DNA of 64,000 nucleotides from Reticulitermes speratus (Eukaryota; Arthropoda; Insecta; Blattodea; Rhinotermitidae). The translations under genes were made by a program, and so were the position numbers. The notes under the pieces are model-generated. The model made no database searches and was not told the origin of the DNA. It saw only the letters and a program-made list of their open reading frames with translations. This document shows, one piece after another, positions 45,848 through 57,800 of the stretch (positions are counted from its first letter, which is position 1; each line of letters begins with the position of its first letter). Location: positions 5,903,001 through 5,967,000 of the forward strand of contig JAJKFL010000002.1 in NCBI GenBank assembly GCA_021186555.1, read 5' to 3'.

Positions 45848-48800
45848 GTCTGATATTATTGTCAATATGAGTTTTTGTGTATGTACGGACAGTTTATTGG
45901 TATTCACATAATTAAATTTCATCACTAAAAATTTAAAATGTGATGTATCTGGATACATAAGTTTAATATTGGCTGCATTTACCTCATAATCTTTGCTCTT
46001 CTCAATCATTGTTTTTAACTCAAAAACAGTATAAAGAATATATGTGAGAAACTTTATATTATTTTCACCGTGCATTTTCTATTCAATGTTTCATAACCAA
46101 CTAAATGCACATTTCACTTGAAACTATTTTTATATAGTTACTAAATACCCCTACATATGTTTCAGTCTACCAGAGACCATCATCAGGGGGTTATAAACTA
46201 CACTTATTACACATCCATATGTTTAGTTCATTGCCAAATGAATGAACTAAACATATGGATGTGTAATAAGTGTAGTTTATAACCCCTGATGGTAGACTGA
46301 AACATATGTAGGGGTATTTAGTAACTATATAAAAATAGTTTCAAGTGAAATGTGCATTTAGTTGGTTATGAAACATTGATATGTGAGAAAATTCTTACAC
46401 AACAGTATGAAAGTGATGTCAAAACTGGCAACTGAAGGAATCAGTACTATACTATAACAGACTGCATACCAGTAAATTACGCTTCTTTTAACTGTCATAT
46501 TCTGTCTGTAAATCTGAACTTTGTTGTTTAATGATGCTGGTAATTGCTGAGATTATATGGCATTGGCAATTGATGAGTGAATGAGCATGAATCATTAGTG
46601 GAATGATACTGACGGGGGAAAACCAGAGTACTCAGAGAAAAACCTGTCCCACTGCCACTTTGTTCCAAACAAATTGACATGGATGGGCCTGGGATTTACC
46701 CAGACGTTCTGCAACAGGCCAGCAATTAACTGCTTGACCCATGGTGTGGCCCATATCTCGTTAATTCACAATCTTATTTTACTGGCAGTTCTGGCCACTG
46801 ACATGGACCTGCATGTTTGGGGGGAAGAGAAATAAATAGTTCTGTCTATAAAAGTCAGCTTCAGAAAAATGAAAGTGGAAAGAATATGCAGAAAGAAAGA
46901 GACTCAGTTGTTTGTTCATGAAACTGCAGGAATGTCTAAAGTTAATGCATGTAGTACAGCTGTATGTTTTGACATCGTTATGAATAAAATACCTATTTTA
47001 TACAGCATTCTTATTACTAATGCCTATTGGTAAAGTAATGAAGTGCCATTGTTGTGAACTTAGCTGATCTCTGAAATGTTTGTAACTATATCAATTATTT
47101 ACATACTTTGAAAGTACTAACATTTTGACATATGGTGTATTGAGTTCTTAAGACTTTCTCACTGGTATACCACTAAATGAAATTTCACAATTTCAATGTA
47201 GCAGTGATATTTTTTTTGTATTTAAATAAAAAAGCTGAAATTTTAAAGACTGGCTGACAGCAGGTATCAGTTATATAATGTTGCCAGCAGTGCTACATAT
47301 TAGCAAATATGTATTTTTTAAAATTGTATCCTTTTTTATATTCTGATTTTTATTAAGGCCACACACCAGTAAACAGTGGTACATGATGTACTCATGTTAC
47401 AGTTACTCCTGAGGCAAATAGGATTACCACTAGTGGTACACATACCACATTTTGAGAAACCGTGGTGTATAGGATGAATCTTGAGAAGCATGTACACATT
47501 AAATTTAAATTATATCACTTCTTATGTATGACAGACAAAGTGGGTTAAAAATGTGTTTTTGATTATTGAAAGAGCCACTTGTTTTCTTTTTATATTTGCA
47601 GAAGAGGACTTACATTAGTGCTAAGTAGTCTGGTATCTTGTCACTATGTTAAAAGATGCATAAAAATGCGAAGAAATTTTATACGTGTATTGTGAATAGT
47701 CATGAGCCCAGAGGTACAAAATCCCAGGCACCAGGTCACCCAGGTGACTACATTTTGTATGGTGGCACCTAATGTTTGTGGGTAATGAGTGCGGAACTCT
47801 GTTCATGTCACCCTTCTGGCACCTAGAATTCTGAGATGGCTTCTAGATTTTTGGAAAATTTGTGAACCTGGCATGAGCCTGTACTGTTACTTGCACAGAA
47901 TTCACCAGTAAGGTAGTTCAGAACTTCTTAATGAATGCAGTCTGAGGGGGCTAAAGTAATGTCCCCTTTTCTTTGATTATTTTCAAGTATTTCATGCCCT
48001 TTGATTTTATTCATTCTATAGGAAAATCCGTGTCCACATCCAATTATCATTTTGAAGGATGTTGGCTTAGCAGAATTAAAAGACCTCTTGGTTTATATGT
48101 ACCATGGGGAGGTGCGGATTGAACAGGACAGGATTGCCAAACTACTTCACACAGCGCAGATCCTTGAAATACGAGGTCTGCGGGACATTAACCAGAGACT
48201 TGATCAGGAGTTGGATAGTGGAGTAAGTATTCAGTCAAGTCAAGCCCTTCTTGATGCTCTTAGACTTCCCAGTAGCATATTCTACAGTAAAATTTAAAAT
48301 CATTGAAGATCAAGTATCCCCTTGTTTCTGCCCATTGTGAATGTTTATGTGTTAAAATAGGAAAGTAATACATTTCGTATGTTTTAATCTTTTTGATATA
48401 TCACAGTTCCAAATTTTATCTTAATAGTCTGGTAAAATTTCCCAGCTCTGTGGATTTTCTGTGTACTTATGATGTAGCAGTCTACCAAACTACCTGTCAC
48501 AGAAGACAGTAACCCTCTCTGTGTAAATTCTTTCTGGTTTTTTTCTGTTTATTGTACGTCCTTGTTTTGTATGTGCAATAAAATAATATTTTGTTTCAAT
48601 AGATGACAGAAACAAACAATTTAATGGCAACTGTACCTGAAGGGGCTCGGATTCAAGACGCTACAACAGGTGAACATAATGGTAACCAAAAGAACAATGC
48701 CGACAGTAACACAGTGAGTGTCCAGGGAAAATCAGTGTCTATTACAGGCAAGAAGAGACCAGCAGAACATGCAAGACCATTCCTGAAATCTTCACTTGGA

Positions 48801-51800
48801 AGGAAGCCCAGGCCCATCCCAATGTTACAGTGTATCCAGCCGTCTGGGAAAATGGACAGTAATGCTGTTGTACCAATGTCTGTAGACAGAGATGAGGATG
48901 AAGGTGGAGGAGATGCATCTAATGTCTCGTATCTTGTACCAGACCGTGTAAGTGGACACAAAACATTGTATATTCTTTGGTTACATATTGATGTTAGTTA
49001 ATGTCATTGAAGCGTGTTACGTGAAAAATTCTGAGGACTCAAAATTCCTTTAACCTTTGTACTTAGAAATTACTTTGTATACAGGTATAGATCATTTGGC
49101 AAGGTGGATAGATAGCTAGCTAGCTGTGCAACTAAATGACTGTCTACCTCTGGTAGCAGGCAGCAGACTGCCTGTTTATCAAAACTTTTCAAGTTAGAAC
49201 TAGCTAGTGAAACCTACATGGTTACAATAAAAGGTAAAGTTCACCCTAGAACAGGCCATGAAGGCTCAGAGGGGGAATAGAGGTATAGCTCTACTCTTTC
49301 TTTAACCTCATCACTAGAGGGGGGTGGGCAGTGCCACACCCCGACCACTTTATCCCCCGGGGAAGATACGTGGTACCCATTGTACAGGAGGCTAGGTGGG
49401 CCCCAGGGCCTCTCTGGGCGGGTGCAGAAAATCTCACCCCACCAGAATTTGATCCCCGGACCTTCCAGCCCATAGCGAGTCGCTTTACTGACCATGCTAT
49501 CCGGGCTGGTGGTTACAGTAGGCTTCAGAAATTTTAAGGTTTTGAAGACAGAAATAATAAACCACTAAGCCTTTTCTTTCTTTACTTCAGCTTCAGCAGA
49601 CAGTCTTCCTAGATGATGTCAGAGTGAAAGAAGAAACCGAAGATGTTTCAGAATCGTTCGAGGATTTTGCAACTAATCAGTCATCGACCCTGGATGAGAA
49701 TTCATCTGATACAGATCAACATGACTTCAGCAATAGCTATACTAATCCGTCAGTGGTCCTGACACTCGGAGGAGGTTCTTTAGGTGGTGACCTTCCGGCA
49801 GCACAAATGCTCAAGAGAGTTGCAACTAGGGCATCCAGCAGTAAGATTATATTTATATTCATGGGAAAAGATATATGTTATTGCTGGCAGGGGTGGGCAG
49901 AAAATGTAGCATGTATGAGGGAAAGAGAATTGTGTGTAACATTTTGGATGGTAAGCATCATGGAGGTGGAACATAAATGTTGTAATTAACCTTTAAATAG
50001 CTGGGCTGGTATTTAAATTTTAGTGCATGGTTTATGAAAAAAGTATTATGTTAACAGAGAAAGATAAAATTCTGAAATAAATAGAATTTTGTGGAAAATA
50101 AAACAGAGATTATGCAGCATGTCTTAAAAATTCAGTAAATTTCCTTGTTGCCTGAATATATAAAATGAAATTCTGGGGGGTGTTTTTAACATGTATTTGC
50201 ATATGTGAACATAGGTTGTTTAAAGATTAATCTTAAAAAGTAAGTTGTAAAAATATGACCTGTGTTGATCTGGCTCATGAAGACGTCCAGTGACAGACTT
50301 TTCTGCTCTCCAGGACCCATGAGAAGGAATTTCTTGATGAGCTGAATAATTATCAGTTATTCAAGCAAGAATTGTACATAGTGTTAGGCAGTTAATTAGG
50401 GGTGTGACAGCCCATACCTGGGCAGAACACATGCGAAGGATGTCCTTCAGGAAACATCGAGTGAACTATCAGACTTGAAAAGTAATCAGCTGAAAGAAGT
50501 GGTGGGACTATTAAGGACACTTAAGGAATATTTGTTCAAAATTGGACTTGTGTATTGTCCCATCTGTGTACACATAAGTTGTCATGACAAAGAAGAAATA
50601 GCCGTATGTTCTGTGTGACCATGAGGTTCTAGTCAGATTAACCTTTATCAGCCGAACAGGCTGCTCATGTTCCATTAAATGTAACTCTACAAACAGACAA
50701 AAGGGAAAACACTGTCCCATGCAGGTGCAGGCACAGGCATTTAAAATGAAAGTAACTCCAGTCATCAATGGCTACATTGAGATTTAAAGGTTAGATGATA
50801 AAAGGTTAAGATTTGTCACCTCAGAACCCAATCTGTGAAGTCCAGAGATTGTCATAAGGCTGCACTGAGCAAGGTACTGCACTTTGTTCAAATTGCAAGT
50901 CTGTTAGAGGAGTGTACCTTAGAAGTGACTTGATTCCATGTTTAGAGTCTTGCTTGAGCAGCTGATACTTATTCAGCTGACCAAGAAATTCTGTGCCTCA
51001 GAACCTGGATGCACAACAGACTGAAGACAGTCATGTTGCAAGGGTAATTACCGTATATTCTCGAATCTAATCCGCACCCAGTTTTTGGCGACTTCTTAAA
51101 CGAAAAAAAGTTAGTTCGCGATTCTAATCCGCACCTTTCCTTCAACCACCCCTTGCCCACGGGGCGACTGATTGAATAATATTGGATGTTACCAATGCGT
51201 TAAAATCCGACGCTACGCCTGTGGCCGATGAGTCATACCGATAGAGGCGGGGCCTTTCTCAACAGACGTGCGCAATCTCGTCTGAAGCCAGCTGAGCCTT
51301 AGTTGTTGAAACGTGGGAGGTGCTTGTTCCAATTTGTCGTGTACCGTAGTTATGGAAGAGGGACACCTGAAATCGAAACGACTCTCATATACGGCAAAGT
51401 TCAAACGTGAAGTTATTCGGTGCGCAGAGGAGAATGGAAACCGCAAAGCCGCTGCAATTTTTGGAGTTGATGAAAGCATCGTTCGACTATGGCGGAAACA
51501 CAAGGCAGCGATCAGCGGGTGTGAGGCGTCACGAAGGAAATTCACTGGACCCAATTATTATATTATTATAATAATAAATAATAAAATAATAGATTATTGT
51601 ATTGTATTGTTCTTACGGCACGTACAGCAGCTCAATCATTTTTCCAAAATCCAGCTCTAGACCGCGAATCTAATCCGCATCTGATTTTTTAGCCCTCTAA
51701 AACTGTAAAAAGGGTGCGGATTAGATTCGAGAATATACGGTAATGCCCATCTCCTTTATCTACTGTGCACATAGATGTAACACTGAGTTACTGTTGGTCT

Positions 51801-54800
51801 CTGCTTACTCAGTTGTCTGCTCCAATTCCACTCAGATATGGAAGTTTTTGTCCTTTTTAAGTGTGTCCCTACCTTGAGTGACAGTTTGGTTGCAGGTTTT
51901 CTGTCTTTTAAGTAAAACCGCATATGTCGAGATGAGCCCATGAAATTAATTTCTTGTCTTTTAAGAATCGAGTTCCTCATACCATTTTGGTGTACAGAGA
52001 TTTCCTTCTGGTAATTTATTTATTTATTATGGTTTATTTGGGAGCTGGGGTAGCACAATCGGTATAACGATTAGGCTAAAGGCTGGACAGTCTGGGGTTT
52101 GAATCCCAGTAGGGGCAAGAAGTTTTCTCTTCTCCTAAAAGTTCAGACTGGCTCTGGGCCCCACCCAGCCTCCTGTTCAATGGGTACCAATTTCTTTCCC
52201 AGCGGTAAAGTGGCTGTGTTGTGAAGTTAACCATCACCTGCATCTAGCATCAAGGTTAAGAATGAGTGGAGCTAAACCTCTATCCCCCCCATGTCTCCAT
52301 GGCATGATGTAGGGTGAACTTTACATTACTTTTAACCAAGAAAAATTTGCAAAAGCCTCAGCATGTTTCCTGGATGAGATTCAAACCCATGTCTCCCAAG
52401 TCAGAAGCAATACTGACTGAGTCACCTTGCTTATTCCTTTTTGCTGGTGGTGCCAGATAATTTGCATTGATTGACAAACATTTTTCTTGTAGGAAGGCTT
52501 ACCCTTTTTGAAAACAAGATAACTTTACAGATATGTGCACCTGGAGATAAAATTTATGTGCTCATGCACGAATGTATAGGTACATTCATAGTCCTTAGAA
52601 GGTTAAGGCTTGAAAAAATTTGAAAGTCAGTTCTGTGGAAGGAAAAGAAGAGTTTCAATTTGTTGTTAGTTTATTTTTACTTTGTCAGCTGCTAGGACTC
52701 ATTAAATATAGCAGGTTCTGTGTGTCACTGTAATTAACTTTTTGCAGATGAAGGAATATCAGCGGGAAAGGACAGACCTTCACTGGGGAACCTACGTCAG
52801 AACTCATCAGTGACTGATCAAGGTAGGAAAGCAAAGGCTGTCACACATTATTGACTGATTATTTTACTGCCAAGTTCAAATATACTGTGGCATGCAAGAC
52901 CTGTTTTAAGCCTGCCATACAATTTACACACATTGTGTCCTGACATAATCAGGCCTTGCATTTCAGATGCCCTGTATATTTTCTCTTTTAGTACATTAAG
53001 CTTGGTAGGTGACATTTAATTTTGCTCTGTTTTACTGCATTAGATGTTGTAAAGTGTTAATGTATAACCCCAGAGGGATACTATGAAATCACAGTTTGCC
53101 CCAAATTTTAAAAGATGGCTTGATGGGAGCTCTTCCCACGTGGTATTTTTAACCCACAACCCACATCACACCCCATAAAACTGTGGTCTTTATTCTCACT
53201 ACTGCAAGAACCTGAAATCCCTCATATTGTCTAACATGTGGACAATGACAACGTTGCGGACCTGCAAATTCATTAGGAGGATGGGGCACAAGTGTTACTT
53301 AATTTAAAGCTACTGTGTATGTTATTAGGTCTTCAAAAAATGTACAGCTTCGGTTACCCCCCCTCCCATTCTCCTCCCCCCTCCTCCTCCTCCTGTCTGC
53401 TCTGTACATATAAAGGTAAAAGGTCAAGTTCACCCTAGAACAGGCCATGAAGGCCCAGAGGGGGAGTAGAAGTGTAGCTGTACTCTTTATTTATCCTCAA
53501 TGCTAGATGGGGGTGGGTGGTCAATGCCACGCTCCGGCTGCTTTACCCCCAGGAATGACCCGGTACCCATTGTATGGGAGGCTGGTTAGGGCCCAGGGCC
53601 GGTCTGGACAGGTGCTGAAACTCTCGCCTCCACCAGGATTCGATCCCTGGACCATCCAGTTCAATGTATATTATATACACTATAAAATAACAACATGGTG
53701 GCTTTACAAAAATAATCTTCAGCCCTCAGTTTGATGGCAGTAACTAATTAACCACTGGCAATTTGAAATGTGAAGTTATAATTTAACTGCTAGTAGTAGC
53801 CTATATAATGAATTAGTTTTGCAGCAATAATACTGTAATAAAGTGCATTATACTATGTTCTTTTCATCATTTTAATCCAGTTGTCCAGCTTTGTTGCATA
53901 TTTTTTATACATTATCAAGGGAGTTGTTCTTTCTCCAATTAAGAGCAGATTGAAGTCAGGAATGCTTGCTATCATTTGGTGCAGAATCTTTTGTCTTCCA
54001 GTTTGCTATCCAAGAATATAAAGATTAAGATACACAGAACTATAATTTTGCCTGTTGTTTTATATGGGTGTGAAACTTGGTCACTCACATTGAGGGAGGA
54101 ACACAGGCTGAGAGTGTTCAAGAATAGGGTGCTGAGGAAGATATTTGGGCCTGAGAGGGGCGAGGTAGCAGGGGAGTGGAGAAGACGACATAAGGGGGAG
54201 GTTTATGATCTGTACTCCTCACCAAATATTATTTGGGTGATCAAATCAAGAAGAATACGATGGGTGAGGCATGTAGCACATGTGGGGGAGAGGAGAGATG
54301 CATACAGGATCTTGGTGGGAAGACCTGAGGGAAGGAGACCACTTGGACTGGATTGATCTGGCTCAGGATAGGGACAGGTGGCAGGATCTTGTGAATGCGG
54401 GAATGAACCTTCGGGTTGCATAAAATGCAGGGAATTTCTTGACTAGCTCAGGACCTGTTAGCTTCTCAAGAAAGGCTCTGCTCCATGTAGATAGTTAGTT
54501 TTTCTTTCTCCCGTATACAGTGCAAGCATGGAGTGTACAGGTTTCTGAATATAGTAAAATACATGATAAACTTAAGATTTATTCAGCAGAACAGTTGTTA
54601 TGAAAGTGGGGAGTAAAAGGTGTGGTACTTGATGTATAGAGATGTTCTGTATCGCCTCAGCCATGTTTACTGGTATTGAAAATTGTGATGCTGTGAGTAT
54701 ATTTAGGTATATGTGTGTTTCATGTGGTGCTGCATGATTTTCTTACATCTAAACCCATAGTAGCAGATCAAATTTTAAACACAGTAAAGTACCACATGTT

Positions 54801-57800
54801 TTTCCTAGTAGCAACATGTAGGCCATATACACCAGCACTTTATGTGTGTGTATATATGTACATACGTGTGTATGTGCATATGTACGTAAATCAGAATACT
54901 TTAATTTTATTTTGCGCAAGAAGCTGTTTTTTAAACAGAAAAATTAAATTAATCATATGGAGTGAGACCTCTGTGTCCATTGGAACAGCCTTGCAATGGA
55001 TTTACAAAGTGTAAGACCATGCCAGAGTTCTGGTGGATAAATGACATCTCATTGGAAGGGGCTGGTTCAACCCAAAGCAATCCATGTAGGTTATGTGACA
55101 AATTCATACAAGGAAATGTTTTTCACCAACTATTTCAATTGTCCCCTGCCCCCTTACTCTTTTGATCTTCCAAATTCTCCTATCACCACACACACAGTAT
55201 GTGTCAGGCCAACCCAACAATAATGCTCTAACAGCATATGGCTCACTGATTCAACCAGTACTTACATCATCTCAGACCAAATAAGTTAACATACTAAACA
55301 TATTAACCTTTAACGGACGAACAGGATAACGTCCCATTAAACATGCATCCTTTACATCCGAAAGGGAAAATGTCCCACAGTGGGCATTTAAATTGAACGG
55401 TGCTCCGGCCGCAGCAGAAGCCTGATATTTAAAGGGCCATTACACTAAAGCATAAGCAGCAGATCCATCCAATTACTCCACAGTGATGAAATTTAAAGTG
55501 TTAAATTAAATGTTCTTAGCTTTGTTTGGTATTTTTGTGCAGCTTTGACTTCCCAACTTTGTAGTGTATAAACAGATTTTATTGCAGTACTTGATTATTT
55601 TCTTTTCCTCATGTGTAAGTGTGCCATATTTATGTAAAAATGCAGTAAAGTATGATTTGCATTGCATATATTTAAAAAGCCATATTTGATTGATGTGTCA
55701 TAACTGTGAAAAGCTGTTCCTTATTTAGTACAGTATTGTGTTTTCATCGTTTATTTGTGCTTTATGTTTATGTTATGTTTCATAATTTAGAAGAAAGCTT
55801 GGTTGAAATGTAAATTCAAACTGGAAACCAGAAGCTCCTGTTGGTTGTAAGGTAAGTGTTCTTTTGTGTATTATTATTATTATTGTTATTATTATTATTA
55901 TATTATTTATGTTTAGTTATGTTTAGTTAAAATATTATGTATTTCCTTTGCAATTCTGAATTCCGATGTGAATTGTGACAGTTGTTTCTTAAAAATGTTT
56001 AAGACAATCAAGTATGGCACTATTAGGGATGTGCAAATGCAGTAAAGCAGTGCTGCTTCACTTTACTCTTTTATTCACAGTCTATTTATAAACGAAAATT
56101 TTTCTTTTTAACACAGACTTAACATGGAGTTCTTTGTCACAAGTGCATTACTTCAATAATAGGGGCAGTGCTATGGTACAGATGATGCAGCAGTGCGGGT
56201 CTAACAAACTGTACAGTATCGTCACCTCAGATGTCACACTGTCTAGTCTCTTTATCACCAGAGAACTTCACACCTTGCATTTGGAGCTGGCTGGTTTCCA
56301 CTCCTGCCCCACATTCAGGAGATCCAGAATTTAAATTTGTGCTTGAGACAAACTATCATGATTGGTTTTCATAGTTTTCCTGATGCCTGTGAGGCATTAT
56401 TGAGACATCATCATACAAGCAGACAATTGTTGTTTCCATTCATATCCTTTTCAGTTCATCATTCATGGTCATCCCTCCATTTGATGTTTTATATAAATAG
56501 TGTGGTGGTAAAGTAGTGCTGAGTGAGCCAAGAATGAAAGCTATTAAGTCTGTTTACCTTTGAAAATTCCAAGTGTACCTATATACAAGGACCATTACTT
56601 ACAATTAGTGATATTAATTTTTATTCATCTTCTGTCAGCTGAATTATGTAATTCCACATGTTTGAAGGAATTTTGTAGTTTTGCACATCCTTAGTAATGA
56701 TAAATGCAAATCATGACATTGCTGACAATACTTCACATTAATTTCTAGAATGATAAAACTGCGTAATTTATTGTATTAGCAGGGTCAGTTACCAAGAAAC
56801 AAGAGGACCCCAGGTCTGATGAGGTGACAGTATCATTACTGAGCACTGGAAGTCAACGATGGAAAATGTCATCTGATGCTAATGCTCGGAGTTCTTCCAT
56901 GTTAGAAACTGATACACAGAATCAATTGGTAGGCCTCAAACCATGGGAAGTACAGAAACTGAGTAATAGAAATGATGATAGACAGCAGGCTTCTCTAAGC
57001 AGTGATTTATCTTCAGAGAAGTCTCATGAAAATATAACACAAAGTATGGACATGGATATGTTACAGTTTCTGAGAAAGGGTTCATTCCATCACAACAGTG
57101 ATCAACAAACATACAGGAGTTCAAAGCAAACAGCAGGTGTAGTGTTTGTGAGACCAGGAGAATATGTGCAAAAAGAAGGGAAGACATCTGCAAAATTCCA
57201 AGCCATCGAACATATGCTCAACATAACGCCACAACTTCGCCTGCAGATGCTGATGTGCAGAGAATATAAGAAATACACCAACATACTGCTGGTGGCCATG
57301 TTTGGGCGAGATATGCTAGCAACTCACAGTCTTAATGGGACTGGAACTTCAAAACCAAGACTGGACATTCAAAAAGTGAATCACATTATAGGTAATATGA
57401 CCTAACCAGTTGTTGTCACTTATCTATGAAAATGCTAAGTACCATATTTCATCACACATTTCACACGCATATTTTTTACAAAACTAGAACTGAATATGTA
57501 TGCCTCAATTATTATAGGATTTATGAACATGGTATACCTTGGAAAAATTAGCCATCAGAACATAGTTAGTATACAGCCTAGGCTACAGGTTGGACAGTCT
57601 GGGGTTTGAATCCCAGTAGGGGCAAAGTTTTTTTCTTTCTCCAAAACATCCAGATTGGCTCTGGGACCTACCCAGCCTCCTATTCAGTGGGTACCAGGGT
57701 TTTTTCCCCAGGGATGAAGTGGCCAGGGCATGATGGTGACCACTCACCTTCATACAGCACCAAGGTTAAGAAAGCATGGATCTATACCTCCCCTGCCTTT

